Shown: one piece after another, positions 52,509 to 62,406 of the stretch
Position numbering within the stretch: the first letter of the stretch is position 1
Layout: each line of letters starts with the position of its first letter
Assembly: GCF_900205965.1 (NCBI RefSeq)
Contig: NZ_OAOF01000014.1
Location: forward strand, 1-64,000
Direction of reading: 5' to 3'
DNA: 64,000 bases
Origin: Lacrimispora amygdalina
GTDB taxonomy: Bacteria > Bacillota > Clostridia > Lachnospirales > Lachnospiraceae
Notes under the pieces: model-generated
The model's database searches: none
Told to the model about the DNA's origin: nothing
What the model saw: only the letters and a program-made list of their open reading frames with translations
Position numbers and translations under genes: made by a program

Positions 52509-53822
52509 TCAAGAGTCCTGTTTCTTCAACATAATTCGACATACCACAAGGGTCAGTGCTTCTGTCACAGGCATAACTGCCCAGACTCCGGTGATTCCCA
52601 TGAAAGCGGGAAAAAGGAAAACCAGAAAGCTGTTTAATACAATCCCCCGAAGCAGGCAGATTTTCAGTGCAGCCGCAGGTTTCATGACTGACTGGAACCA
52701 GGTCGTGTATAACACATTCATACCCATTGCGGCAAAGGACAGGAAGTAAATTCTTACTGCTGGGACCGCCATAGCCAGAATTTCCGGATCGGGCTTTACA
52801 AACGCTTCTGTCACCAGCGCTGGAACCAGAAGTCCTGTCACTGCAAACACAGCTCCGGATATAAGGGCTGTTCTCTCTGCCAGCTGCCTCACTTTTGTTA
52901 ACCTCTCCTTTTTACCTGCACCGAAATTCGTTGCCAGGATTGGCTGGACTGCCTGGGATATCCCGTTATTGACAGATGATGCAATATAGGAACTGTTGGA
53001 TATAATTCCGTAAACCACCACTCCCAGCTCTCCGGCTATGGAAAGAATCTGGCGGTTAAAAAGGAACGTGACAACCCCATTGCACATATCCAGCAAAAAG
53101 CTGGAAATTCCGTTTTTTACCACTTCCGCCGCCTGTCCAATCTGTGCTCCTGCAACAAATCGCAGGGTATTTTCTTTTGAAACCAGGTGCGTCAGCAGAA
53201 TTACAAGCGTTAGGGCTGAACCTGTCACTGTGGCAGCCGCAGCCCCTGCCATACCCATCTTCATGGAAAATATCAGAATATAATCCAGGATAATATTAAA
53301 AACTCCCCCGGATACCACAGCAGTCATAGCAATTTTGGGAGCTTTGTCATTGCGCACAAATACCTGATAAAAAGAAGAAAATAAAAAAGCCGGAGCACCG
53401 GATATCAATATTCTTCCATACTCCTCCACATAAGGAGCCATTGTTTCATTACTTCCTAAAAACCTGGTGACAGGTGTGAAAAATACTTGTCCCAAAACTG
53501 TATAAACCGCACTCATCACTACAGCCATAAGAAATGCAGACGTATAATACTGATTTGCTGCTAAATCATTCATTTTCCCTTTTGATACTGATAAGAGAAT
53601 TCCTCCTCCTGCTCCAAACAGCATACCGGTGGCAAAAAACAGACTGAACAGGGGCAGCAGTATATTTAAAGCGGCAATTCCAATGGCCCCCACACCCCTT
53701 CCAATCATCAGAGTGTCAGCTAATATATAGATTGATGTGACCATTGTTGCACTAATTGATGGAAGTAAGTATCTTGCAAATAATTTATTCACAGGATCTT
53801 CTAGTAAATTTACTTGTTTCAT
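52509..53822 (-). CDS. MATE family efflux protein
   Basis: A 437-residue, twelve-span MATE transporter (LFARYLLPSISATMVTSIYILADTLMIGRGVG at the start). MATE proteins export drugs or metabolites with Na+ or H+. Start MKQVNLLEDPV at 53822, because the longer frame contains the ribosome site (CGAGGAG). The gap 53823-54060 holds divergent promoters for this gene and bmpA; no clear consensus pair was chosen. Confidence 0.9.
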   Translation of the reverse strand: MKQVNLLEDPVNKLFARYLLPSISATMVTSIYILADTLMIGRGVGAIGIAALNILLPLFSLFFATGMLFGAGGGILLSVSKGKMNDLAANQYYTSAFLMAVVMSAVYTVLGQVFFTPVTRFLGSNETMAPYVEEYGRILISGAPAFLFSSFYQVFVRNDKAPKIAMTAVVSGGVFNIILDYILIFSMKMGMAGAAAATVTGSALTLVILLTHLVSKENTLRFVAGAQIGQAAEVVKNGISSFLLDMCNGVVTFLFNRQILSIAGELGVVVYGIISNSSYIASSVNNGISQAVQPILATNFGAGKKERLTKVRQLAERTALISGAVFAVTGLLVPALVTEAFVKPDPEILAMAVPAVRIYFLSFAAMGMNVLYTTWFQSVMKPAAALKICLLRGIVLNSFLVFLFPAFMGITGVWAVMPVTEALTLVVCRIMLKKQDS

Positions 53823-54060
53823 AATTAAGTCTCCTCGTATCATTCTTAAAATAGTTTAACATAATTTAATTAAATAACAAGGAAAAGAAGGAAAGAGCCT
53901 GTTAACATTTAAAAGTAAAATCATTTCCTTTAAAATAACTGATATTTTTATCTTAGTTTTTCATCAAAATATCATCGATTAAGATTGTTTCCATTGCCAA
54001 AATATGATACATTAAAGGTATCTCTGAAAATCTATTAATAACAGGAGGAAAAATAGAATT

Positions 54061-55236
54061 ATGAAGAAAAGAGCTCTCGCATTAGCTATGGCAGTCATGA
54101 TGGCTGCAACACTCAGCGCATGTGGTTCTTCCAACTCCGGAACCGCCACAACAGCAGCCTCTTCCGCAGAAACCACCACTGCAGCAGAAAAAACTGCAGA
54201 AACCACAGGTGCAACTTCTGTAAAGTCTGATTCATCAGACGGATATGAACTGGCGCTGGTTACCGACCTTGGTACTATTGATGACAAATCATTTAACCAG
54301 GGTGCGTGGGAAGGTATGAAAAAGTACGCAGAGGAGAACAAGATTTCCTACAAGTACTATCAGCCTCAGGAGGGTACCACAGATTCTTATTTAGAAACCA
54401 TTGGCCTTGCGATTGAAGGCGGTGCCAAATTAGTTGTATGCCCTGGCTACTTATTTGAAGAGCCGGTATTCCTTGCACAGGATCAGTATAAGGATGTACA
54501 CTTCATTCTTCTTGACGGAGTTCCACACAACGCAGATTATTCTGAATATAGGACAGAATCCAATGTTATGCCTATCCTGTTCCAGGAGGACGAGCCCGGT
54601 TTCTTAGCCGGTTATGCTGCAGTAAAAGACGGCAATACAAAGCTTGGCTTCTTAGGCGGTATGGCAGTTCCTGCAGTAATCCGTTATGGTTACGGATTTG
54701 CTGAAGGTGCAGACTACGCTGCGAAAGAAATGGGCATTGATAACGTTGAAATTATGTACAACTATACCGGTGCTTTCGCTGCTACTCCGGAAGCACAGTC
54801 CATGGCTGCCTCCTGGTATCAGAACGGAACAGAAGTTATCTTTGGCTGCGGTGGTGCTGTAGGTAACTCTGTTATGGCTGCTGCTCAGGAAAAGGGCAAA
54901 AAAGTAATCGGTGTTGACGTAGACCAGAGCTTTGAATCCGATACAGTCATCACATCTGCCATGAAACAGCTTTCCGTTTCTGTATACGATGGTGTGAAAG
55001 ATTTCTATGACAACAAGTTCCCAGGCGGCGAGACAAGTGTCTTCTCAGCTAAGAATGATGGAATTGGTCTTCCTATGGAAACTTCCAAATTTACCAAATT
55101 TACCAAAGATGATTACTCAAAAATTCTCGGTGAATTAAAGGATGGCAAGGTAACCCTGGTACAGCCGTCTGAGGATAATAACGATCCAACCAAAGACTTA
55201 AAGCTTGAAAAAACAAAAATTAACTTTGTAGAATAA
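54061..55236 (+). CDS. BMP family nucleoside-binding lipoprotein
   Basis: A 391-residue solute-binding protein with a lipobox (LSAC, lipid Cys 21), a Thr/Ser/Ala linker to residue 60 and the BMP/PnrA fold (ALVTDLGTIDDKSFNQGAWEGM, VIFGCGGAVGNSVMAAAQ, VIGVDVDQS). It captures purine or other nucleosides for the ABC transporter encoded next. AGGAGG is ten bases before the ATG. A hairpin between it and the ATPase gene may raise its mRNA level over the downstream genes. Confidence 0.93.
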   Translation: MKKRALALAMAVMMAATLSACGSSNSGTATTAASSAETTTAAEKTAETTGATSVKSDSSDGYELALVTDLGTIDDKSFNQGAWEGMKKYAEENKISYKYYQPQEGTTDSYLETIGLAIEGGAKLVVCPGYLFEEPVFLAQDQYKDVHFILLDGVPHNADYSEYRTESNVMPILFQEDEPGFLAGYAAVKDGNTKLGFLGGMAVPAVIRYGYGFAEGADYAAKEMGIDNVEIMYNYTGAFAATPEAQSMAASWYQNGTEVIFGCGGAVGNSVMAAAQEKGKKVIGVDVDQSFESDTVITSAMKQLSVSVYDGVKDFYDNKFPGGETSVFSAKNDGIGLPMETSKFTKFTKDDYSKILGELKDGKVTLVQPSEDNNDPTKDLKLEKTKINFVE

Positions 55237-55258
55237 TCCGAAGAGGTAACTCTTCGGG
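55237..55258 (+). promoter_or_regulatory. Intercistronic hairpin after the BMP gene
   Basis: CCGAAGAG-GTAA-CTCTTCGG, a very stable stem with a GNRA-like loop, starts one base after the stop. There is no T run, so it is likely an mRNA stabiliser or weak attenuator rather than a full terminator. Such hairpins often follow binding-protein genes. Confidence 0.6.
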
Positions 55259-55397
55259 GACATAACAAGGAAAGGAGATGCCGTTTGATTCACCAGTCAT
55301 ATCAGATCTGGTCTCTTACGGCATCTTCTTTTTGATTCAGAACTTTATTAACCTGGTACCGGGTCCCAGAGATAGGTACCGAAGTAAGGGGGATTTT

Positions 55398-56933
55398 ATG
55401 GACTACATTATTGAGATGCTTCATATCACAAAAGAATTTCCCGGTATCATTGCCAATGATGACATTACACTTCAGCTGAAAAAAGGCGAGATACATGCCC
55501 TCCTCGGAGAAAACGGAGCAGGAAAATCCACTCTCATGAGCGTTTTATTCGGATTATACCAGCCTGAAAAAGGTACGATACGGGTTCGTGGTAACGAAGA
55601 AAAAATCACAGGTCCGCTGGATGCCAATGCACTTGGTATCGGCATGGTGCACCAGCATTTTAAGCTGGTAGAGAATTTCACAGTTTTACAAAATATCGTA
55701 CTTGGTATGGAAACAACCAGACATGGATTTTTAAAAATGGATGATTCCCGAAAAAAAGTTATGGAATTAAGCGAACAGTACAAACTGTTTGTGGATCCGG
55801 ATGCATTGATTTCTGATATTACTGTTGGTATGCAGCAAAGGGTTGAGATCTTAAAAATGCTGTACCGTGACAATGAAATCATGATATTTGATGAACCTAC
55901 GGCAGTTTTGACTCCTCAGGAAATCGATGAACTGATGCAGATCATGCGGGATCTTGTAAAGGAAGGAAAATCCATTCTGTTCATCACTCATAAGCTCAAT
56001 GAAATCAAGGCGGTTGCAGACCGCTGTTCCGTTCTGCGCCGCGGTAAATATATTGGAACTGTAGATGTGGCAGATACCTCCAGGGAAGAGATGTCAGAGA
56101 TGATGGTGGGCCGTAAGGTCAATTTAACCATTCAGAAAAAAGCATCTGAGCCTGGCGAAGTAGTTTTAGAGGTAAACGGCTTATCCGTAGAAGCGAAACG
56201 GGAAGGACAGACCAAAAAGCTGGTTCATGATGTCTCCTTTCAGGTAAGAAGAGGTGAAATCGTCTGTATTGCCGGAATCGACGGCAACGGGCAGACAGAA
56301 CTGATCCATGCAATCACCGGCCTATCCGATCCAAATTCCGGTTCTGTTTTAATAAACGGAGAAGATATGACAAAAAAAAGTATCCGGTATAAAAACACCC
56401 ATGGACTCTCCCACATACCGGAGGACCGCCACAAACATGGTCTGGTACTGGAATACAACCTGGCATACAATCTGGTTCTCCAGCAGTACTTCGATAAGGA
56501 ATTCCAGAGCGGTTCATTTTTAAAGAATGACCAGATCTTTGATTACGCACAGAAGCTGATTGAAAATTATGATATCCGAAGCAGTGAGGGGACCTTTACC
56601 ACTACGCGCAGCATGTCCGGCGGCAATCAGCAAAAGGCAATCGTTGCCAGGGAGATCTCAAAGGCACCGGACATTCTTCTTGCAGTACAGCCTACCAGAG
56701 GACTGGATGTTGGCGCCATTGAATACATTCACAACCAGCTGGTAAAGCAGCGTGATGCAGGTGCCGCAATCTTACTGGTATCACTTGAATTGGATGAAGT
56801 TATGAATTTAAGCGACCGTATTTTAGTCATGTATGAAGGAGGCATTGTAGCCGACTTAGATCCGCAGAACATTACAGTTCAGGAATTAGGTCTTTATATG
56901 GCAGGCGCTAAGAAAGAAGGTGGCAGACAATGA
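55398..56933 (+). CDS. Nucleoside ABC transporter ATPase, double domain
   Basis: A 511-residue protein with two ABC domains, like RbsA or YufO/NupO. First domain: Walker A GENGAGKST near 40, Walker B IMIFDEPTAV. Second domain: degenerate Walker A GIDGNGQTE, signature SGGNQQK and AVQPTRGLDVGAIEYI. Start MDYIIEML at 55398 after GGGGGA; an upstream ATG at 55278 would add 40 residues with no family likeness. It overlaps the first permease by four bases. Confidence 0.92.
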   Translation: MDYIIEMLHITKEFPGIIANDDITLQLKKGEIHALLGENGAGKSTLMSVLFGLYQPEKGTIRVRGNEEKITGPLDANALGIGMVHQHFKLVENFTVLQNIVLGMETTRHGFLKMDDSRKKVMELSEQYKLFVDPDALISDITVGMQQRVEILKMLYRDNEIMIFDEPTAVLTPQEIDELMQIMRDLVKEGKSILFITHKLNEIKAVADRCSVLRRGKYIGTVDVADTSREEMSEMMVGRKVNLTIQKKASEPGEVVLEVNGLSVEAKREGQTKKLVHDVSFQVRRGEIVCIAGIDGNGQTELIHAITGLSDPNSGSVLINGEDMTKKSIRYKNTHGLSHIPEDRHKHGLVLEYNLAYNLVLQQYFDKEFQSGSFLKNDQIFDYAQKLIENYDIRSSEGTFTTTRSMSGGNQQKAIVAREISKAPDILLAVQPTRGLDVGAIEYIHNQLVKQRDAGAAILLVSLELDEVMNLSDRILVMYEGGIVADLDPQNITVQELGLYMAGAKKEGGRQ

Positions 56934-58039
56934 AACCGAAACAGATCAAAGATCATACAGGTATCGTCTCTTCCGTTTTCGCCATTATTCTGGGTCTGAT
57001 TGTGGGACTGATTATCCTGTTTCTGTGTAACAGAGAGCAGGCGCTTCCGGGGTTTGCTACCATATTAACAGGAGCCTTTACCCACGGTTCAAAGGGGATC
57101 GGCCAGGTATTTTATTATGCGACCCCGATTATTCTCACCGGTCTTTCCGTAGGATTCGCATTTAAAACCGGTCTCTTTAACATCGGTACTCCCGGTCAGT
57201 TTATCATGGGAGGCTTTGGAGCCGTATACGTGGGCATTCTCTGGACCTCACTGGGGCCGGTTCACTGGATAGCAGCCCTTGCTGCAAGTGTGATTCTGGG
57301 CGCATTGTGGGGACTGGTACCTGGAATTTTAAAGGCTTACTACAACGTGAATGAAGTAATTGCCTCTATTATGATGAATTATATCGGTATGTATCTGGTA
57401 AACTGGATTACCAAAAGCTACAAACCGCTGTTTAACAATCTGCGGAATGAATCAAAGAACGTGGCTGCTACTGCCAATATTCCAAAGATGGGTCTGGATA
57501 AGATTTTCCAGGGCTCCAGTGTCAACGGCGGAATTATAATCGCCATACTGGTTGTCATTCTCATCTGGGTTGTTTTAAATAAAACCACATTCGGCTACGA
57601 ATTAAAGGCTGTAGGCTTTAACCGGGATGCCAGCAAATATGCCGGTATTAATGAAAAAAGAAGCATTATACTTTCCATGGTGATTGCAGGAGCCATTGCA
57701 GGTCTTGCAGGCGGACTTCTGTTTCTTGCAGGTACAGGAAAACATATTGAAATTAAAGATGTGCTTCCTTCGGAAGGCTTTACTGGTATTTCCGTCGCAC
57801 TCCTTGGTCTGAATAATCCCATAGGGGTTCTGTTCTCCGGTATTTTTATTGCATATCTGACAGCAGGCGGCTTTTATTTACAGTTGTTTGAATTTTCAAC
57901 GGAAATTATTGATATAATCGTTGCAGTTATCATTTACTTCAGTGCTTTTGCCCTGATGGTTAAGATTATTATGTCAAAGTTAGTGAGCCAGAAAAATACA
58001 AACTCAAACGAAACGGAGAAAGGAGGCACGAAATCATGA
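56930..58039 (+). CDS. Nucleoside ABC transporter permease 1
   Basis: A 369-residue polytopic permease of the BPD_transp_2 (RbsC-like) family: GLFNIGTPGQFIMGGFGAVYVG, VNEVIASIMMNYIG, and GLAGGLLFLAGTGKHIE. It overlaps genes on both sides by four bases, so the ATPase and both permeases are coupled. YufP/NupP-like. Confidence 0.92.
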   Translation: MKPKQIKDHTGIVSSVFAIILGLIVGLIILFLCNREQALPGFATILTGAFTHGSKGIGQVFYYATPIILTGLSVGFAFKTGLFNIGTPGQFIMGGFGAVYVGILWTSLGPVHWIAALAASVILGALWGLVPGILKAYYNVNEVIASIMMNYIGMYLVNWITKSYKPLFNNLRNESKNVAATANIPKMGLDKIFQGSSVNGGIIIAILVVILIWVVLNKTTFGYELKAVGFNRDASKYAGINEKRSIILSMVIAGAIAGLAGGLLFLAGTGKHIEIKDVLPSEGFTGISVALLGLNNPIGVLFSGIFIAYLTAGGFYLQLFEFSTEIIDIIVAVIIYFSAFALMVKIIMSKLVSQKNTNSNETEKGGTKS

Positions 58040-58989
58040 GTGTTATTTATTTCATTTTTCAGCAGACCATGTATTTCATGATTCCTCTCATGATCGTTGC
58101 CCTTGGAGCCATGTTTTCGGAACGCAGCGGTATTATCAATATCGCGCTGGAAGGTATTATGACCATGGGCGCTTTTACTGGAATTCTGTTTTTAAATTTA
58201 ACCGGGAATAACATGAGCGGCCAGCTTCAGCTGACTGCCGCCATCTTAATTTCCATGGGAACGGGAATGATATTCTCTCTGTTCCATGCTTACGCCTCCA
58301 TCAATATGAAATCAAACCAGGTAATCAGCGGTACTGCCTTAAACATGTTCGCTCCTGCTTTTGCAATCTTTGTAGCCCGTGTCATTCAGGGGGTACAGCA
58401 GGTTCCGTTTAACAACACCTTCCGCATTGTCTCAGTCCCGGTTTTAGGAAGTATCCCTTTTATCGGACCACTTTTATTTCAGAATACCTATATTACCACA
58501 TACGTTGGTATCATCATCTTTCTTTTATCTGCAGTCGTTCTGTACCGGACCCGATTCGGTTTAAGACTTCGTGCATGCGGGGAACATCCTCAGGCAGCAG
58601 ATTCCGCAGGAATTAACGTTTACCGTATGCAGTATGCGGGCGTTATGATTTCAGGAGCGTTAGGCGGTCTGGGAGGCCTGGTATTTGTTGTTCCCACTTC
58701 CACCAACTTTAATGCTGATGTAGCAGGATACGGTTTCCTGGCTTTGGCGGTATTAATCTTCGGTCAGTGGAAACCGGTGAATATTATGCTGTGCTCTCTT
58801 TTCTTCGGACTGATGAAGGCGATCGCTTCCTCCTATTCCGGAATTCCTCTATTAAGCGCTCTGGGGATTCCAAGCTACTTCTACAAAATGATACCTTATA
58901 TCATTACATTAATTGTACTGGTCTTTACCTCAAAGAATTCCCAGGCTCCAAAAGCGGAAGGAATTCCTTACGACAAAGGACAGAGATAA
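58036..58989 (+). CDS. Nucleoside ABC transporter permease 2
   Basis: A 317-residue BPD_transp_2 permease (ERSGIINIALEGIMTMGAFTGI, GVMISGALGGLGGLVFVV), YufQ/NupQ-like. It is the last gene of the transporter operon; a terminator follows within ten bases. Confidence 0.92.
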   Translation: MSVIYFIFQQTMYFMIPLMIVALGAMFSERSGIINIALEGIMTMGAFTGILFLNLTGNNMSGQLQLTAAILISMGTGMIFSLFHAYASINMKSNQVISGTALNMFAPAFAIFVARVIQGVQQVPFNNTFRIVSVPVLGSIPFIGPLLFQNTYITTYVGIIIFLLSAVVLYRTRFGLRLRACGEHPQAADSAGINVYRMQYAGVMISGALGGLGGLVFVVPTSTNFNADVAGYGFLALAVLIFGQWKPVNIMLCSLFFGLMKAIASSYSGIPLLSALGIPSYFYKMIPYIITLIVLVFTSKNSQAPKAEGIPYDKGQR

Positions 58990-58993
58990 CGAA

Positions 58994-59050
58994 TATGCCG
59001 CAGGACCGGGATCCAACTGGATTTCCGCCTGCGGCATTTATGTTTTCCTT
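58994..59050 (+). terminator. Terminator of the nucleoside transporter operon
   Basis: ATGCCGCAGG/CCTGCGGCAT perfect 10-bp arms with inner GATCC/GGAT pairing, then TTTATGTTTTCCTTTT. Confidence 0.8.
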
Positions 59051-59079
59051 TTAGAGTCACTGATAAAAAAATACTGCCA

Positions 59080-59085
59080 TATAAT
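59080..59085 (+). promoter_or_regulatory. -10 box of the cupin gene
   Basis: TATAAT, 32 bases before the start codon. No clear -35 box is seen at 16-18 bases upstream. Confidence 0.45.
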
Positions 59086-59117
59086 ACAATACAGAATACG
59101 AAAAGAGTGATCTCATA

Positions 59118-59582
59118 ATGTCTGACTGTGATTCCTTTTGCAATGTCATCTGCCACAACCGCTCCTATAATTCCTGGGATGTGACTGATTACGGTCCTTT
59201 TCCTCTCATTCTTAATATCCGCGATGAAACATTAAGAAATCCCTCCTTCCGGACAACAAGATGGACCGGAGAACATATGCAGCTTACTTTAATGAGTATT
59301 CCTGTGGATTATGAAATTGGTGCGGAGATTCATCCCAATGAGGATCAGTATTTGTGTGTGATAGACGGTGATGGAATTATTTATATGGGAGACAGTCCAT
59401 ATAATCTTTTTTACTCCCACTCACTGGACAATGGCTGTGCGGTTTTAATTCCTGCCAGTACCTGGCATAATCTGATTAATACCGGAGACCGTCCTCTGAA
59501 ACTCTATTGTATCTACGCTCCGGTTGTCCATCAGCCGGAAACCGTGCACTGGACCAAACGAGAATCTGATATGGAAAAGTAA
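59118..59582 (+). CDS. Cupin-domain protein, isomerase-like
   Basis: A 154-residue single cupin with motif 1 YEIGAEIHPNEDQYLCVIDGDG and motif 2 AVLIPASTWHNLINTG, keeping His, Glu and His ligands. The sequence resembles mannose-6-phosphate isomerase-like cupins of unknown substrate. It is a lone plus-strand gene between the transporter operon and glyS. Confidence 0.82.
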   Translation: MSDCDSFCNVICHNRSYNSWDVTDYGPFPLILNIRDETLRNPSFRTTRWTGEHMQLTLMSIPVDYEIGAEIHPNEDQYLCVIDGDGIIYMGDSPYNLFYSHSLDNGCAVLIPASTWHNLINTGDRPLKLYCIYAPVVHQPETVHWTKRESDMEK

Positions 59583-59590
59583 ATTCAAAA

Positions 59591-59625
59591 GGTGCAGGAA
59601 AAGGCATCAGCCCCTTACCTGCACC
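59591..59625. terminator. Shared terminator between cupin and glyS
   Basis: GGTGCAGG/CCTGCACC perfect arms with inner AAGG/CCTT pairs between two convergent genes. It has no long T run; probably works for both. Confidence 0.65.
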
Positions 59626-59639
59626 CTGATCTTCAGTTA

Positions 59640-61028
59640 TTAAAAACAGAATTTATCTTCGAAATAGCTCTTAAGTTCTGCAATAGGAACTCTGACCTGA
59701 TCCATGGTATCACGGTCACGGACGGTGACTGCGTGATCTTCTTCTGAATCAAAGTCATAGGTAATACAGAATGGTGTACCGATCTCATCCTGTCTTCTGT
59801 AACGTTTTCCAATATTTCCCCTGTCATCAAATTCACAGTTATAGTATCTGCGCAGCTCGTCAAATACTTTCTCTGCACCTTCATTTAATTTCTTGGACAA
59901 TGGAAGGACCCCAATCTTAACCGGAGCAATTGCCGGATGGAAATGGAGAACTGTACGCACATCGCCTTCTGCAATCTCTTCCTCATCGTAAGCAGCGCAT
60001 AGGAAGGCAAGTGTCACGCGGTCAGCTCCCAGAGACGGTTCTATTACGTATGGAATATAACGTTCCTTTTTCTCGTCGTCAAAATAAGTCAAGTCCTGAC
60101 CAGAGGTATTCTGGTGCTGGGTCAAGTCATAATCGGTTCTGTCAGCAATTCCCCATAATTCCCCCCAGCCGAAGGGGAATAAAAATTCTATATCAGAGGT
60201 TGCCTTGCTATAGAAGGAAAGTTCTTCCTTTTCATGATCTCTGACACGCATTTCATCATCTTTGATGCCTAAGTTCTTTAACCAGCTGATGCAGAACTCT
60301 TTCCAATAAGCAAACCACTCTAAATCGGTATCCGGTTCACAGAAGAACTCCAGCTCCATCTGTTCAAATTCTCTGGTACGGAAGGTAAAGTTTCCAGGTG
60401 TAATCTCATTACGGAAGGACTTACCAATCTGTCCGATTCCAAATGGGATTTTCTTACGGGAAGTTCTCTGGACATTCTTAAAGTTTACAAAGATACCCTG
60501 TGCTGTCTCTGGTCTTAAATAAACCGTGTTCTTCGCATCCTCGGTAACTCCCTGAAAAGTCTTGAACATTAAGTTGAACTGACGAATATCGGTAAAGTCA
60601 TGTTTTTTGCAGCTTGGGCAGCAGATGTTTTTCTCATCGATGTATGTTTTCATCTCTTCCTGAGACCATGCGTCTACGGAACCTTCGATAGTAATTCCAT
60701 GTTCACTCATGTAATCTTCGATCAGCTTATCTGCACGGAAACGCTCCTTACATGCCTTACAATCCATAAGGGGGTCGGAAAATCCGCCTAAATGGCCGGA
60801 AGCGATCCAGGTCTGGGAATTCATCAGGATTGCACAGTCCACTCCTACGTTATAGGGACTTTCCTGGATAAACTTCTGCCACCAGGCTTTCTTAACGTTA
60901 TTCTTTAATTCTACTCCCAGATTGCCGTAATCCCAGGTATTTGCAAGACCTCCGTAAATTTCTGAGCCCGGATATACGAATCCTCTTGACTTTGCCAGTC
61001 CCACTATCTTTTCCATTGTCTTTTCCAT
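59640..61028 (-). CDS. glyS: Glycyl-tRNA synthetase, alpha2 type
   Basis: A 462-residue class II synthetase. It has KSRGFVYPGSEIYGGLANTWDYG at the start, CxxC zinc pairs (CKACKERF and CCPSCKKH), motif 2 SFRNEITPGNFTFRTREFEQ and motif 3 EPSLGADRVTLAFL. It charges tRNA-Gly. Bacillota often have this single-chain form. No T-box leader is present because the gene directly follows the lipoprotein gene by 14 bases. Confidence 0.96.
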   Translation of the reverse strand: MEKTMEKIVGLAKSRGFVYPGSEIYGGLANTWDYGNLGVELKNNVKKAWWQKFIQESPYNVGVDCAILMNSQTWIASGHLGGFSDPLMDCKACKERFRADKLIEDYMSEHGITIEGSVDAWSQEEMKTYIDEKNICCPSCKKHDFTDIRQFNLMFKTFQGVTEDAKNTVYLRPETAQGIFVNFKNVQRTSRKKIPFGIGQIGKSFRNEITPGNFTFRTREFEQMELEFFCEPDTDLEWFAYWKEFCISWLKNLGIKDDEMRVRDHEKEELSFYSKATSDIEFLFPFGWGELWGIADRTDYDLTQHQNTSGQDLTYFDDEKKERYIPYVIEPSLGADRVTLAFLCAAYDEEEIAEGDVRTVLHFHPAIAPVKIGVLPLSKKLNEGAEKVFDELRRYYNCEFDDRGNIGKRYRRQDEIGTPFCITYDFDSEEDHAVTVRDRDTMDQVRVPIAELKSYFEDKFCF

Positions 61029-61042
61029 GATCTTAACCTCTC

Positions 61043-61672
61043 TTATTTATAAATAATGTAGCTTTTTCCCTTTGTTGTCTGTACTGTATGTTTATCTTTT
61101 ATTACCACATTGTCAGAGACAAACAGCAGCCTACCCTGGGTCTGTATGGTTACCGGATTTTCCGACGTCACTACTATCGCCTGGTTCTCTCCTCTTTTTG
61201 ACAATGCTTTCCTGTCTGCTTTTTTCCCGTCTGAAGCTTTTATAAAAGCCGTTCCCTCTGATTCGCTCTGATCATAAACATCAGACAGTCTGCTGACTGC
61301 AATGGATTCCACCTGGTTTGCCTTATCCTCATACTGTGTTGTAAATCCAATCAGTGCGTCCGGGGAAGCATAATGAAACATCATCCTGGCTGTTCCGCTA
61401 TCCAGAGTACAGGAATCTAAGGTTACCTGGTTTTGACCGTTTTCCCCGTTATACTTAGAAACTGCCTCTTCCAGAAATGATTTCAGTTCATCTGCGCTGT
61501 AATAATCCTGCTGCGCATAAGATTCCACCGTTGCAGTCTGAAAAGTTCCTTCTTCTGTTACAAAGATTCTGCTGCTCTCTGTATTCAGGGTACTGCTGCC
61601 GCCAATTCCAAGACAGCCTGTCATCATACCTGCTGCCAGCACAGCCGCCAGAACCGCTTTTAATTTTTTCAT
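61043..61672 (-). CDS. Hypothetical lipoprotein
   Basis: A 209-residue protein with a lipobox (MTGC, lipid Cys 20) and a secreted body with no family I recognise (ESSRIFVTEEGTFQTATVESY at the start). Lachnospiraceae genomes often have such a gene between recO and glyS. AGGAGG lies before the ATG. Function unknown. Confidence 0.85.
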   Translation of the reverse strand: MKKLKAVLAAVLAAGMMTGCLGIGGSSTLNTESSRIFVTEEGTFQTATVESYAQQDYYSADELKSFLEEAVSKYNGENGQNQVTLDSCTLDSGTARMMFHYASPDALIGFTTQYEDKANQVESIAVSRLSDVYDQSESEGTAFIKASDGKKADRKALSKRGENQAIVVTSENPVTIQTQGRLLFVSDNVVIKDKHTVQTTKGKSYIIYK

Positions 61673-61725
61673 CCAAATTCCTCCTGCATTGGCACATATG
61701 AGAGCATTATATCAAATGCTGCCTG

Positions 61726-62391
61726 TCATTTCAATACTTTACTCCCCATCATAGTCTGCAAAATCTCCAGAGAATGAAACTCCCGGTCTACATACCGTTT
61801 TTTATTGATTTCCACACACCGGGAGAATTCCAAAAGTACCGGTTCCGTCAGGGTAAAGGTATATAAATGCTCCATGGGAGAAGCAATCACATACTCCCAG
61901 GCATAGTTTGCCGAATCACTGACCTGCCGGGGGGGCTGCTCCGTATATTCTCCGTTCAATACCATGGACTTAAGTTCGAATATCCGCTGTACCAGCTGAT
62001 TATTTAGGGCAGGCTTTAAAAGAGCTCTTACTGACTGGTATAAAAGCTTTAAGAATCCGGTCCCGTCGATATTCTCCCTGGAATAGTAATCGGCAAATTC
62101 CAGAAAGTAGGAGCCATAGCAGGTGCATTCCATATCTGCTGCCAGCTCATCAAAATAATTGGAGATTTCCGCAGACTGGAGCGTATAGGAATCCCTGCCG
62201 GCATATAGGGAAAACTGACCAAAGGCGAAGGGCCTGGCCACCGCCATAAACGGATTGCCGGGTCTCCTCGCTCCTCTGGCAAATGCGGTGACCTTTCCTC
62301 TTTCCCTGGTCAGTATCACAAGACGTTTATCCATCTCTCCTACCGGAGATACCTTGATTACCATCCCCGTCAGTTTTTCTGTTTCCCTCAA
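61726..62391 (-). CDS. recO: DNA repair protein RecO
   Basis: A 221-residue RecO with the N-terminal OB fold (GMVIKVSPVGEMDKRLVILTRERGKVTAFARGARRP) and helical C-terminal part. RecO loads RecA with RecR in recombination repair. It is shorter than the usual 240-255 residues and lacks the four-cysteine zinc cluster seen in some RecO proteins. It follows era by 15 bases. Confidence 0.93.
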   Translation of the reverse strand: MRETEKLTGMVIKVSPVGEMDKRLVILTRERGKVTAFARGARRPGNPFMAVARPFAFGQFSLYAGRDSYTLQSAEISNYFDELAADMECTCYGSYFLEFADYYSRENIDGTGFLKLLYQSVRALLKPALNNQLVQRIFELKSMVLNGEYTEQPPRQVSDSANYAWEYVIASPMEHLYTFTLTEPVLLEFSRCVEINKKRYVDREFHSLEILQTMMGSKVLK

Positions 62392-62406
62392 TGTTAACCA
62401 CCACTT

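Noticed and set aside
55278..55397. N-terminal extension of the nucleoside transporter ATPase
   Set aside because: The upstream ATG directly abuts its ribosome site and the added 40 residues do not resemble the family, while the ATG at 55398 has a spaced GGGGGA site.
61029..61042. T-box leader for glyS
   Set aside because: Only 14 bases separate glyS from the lipoprotein gene, so there is no room for a T-box riboswitch.
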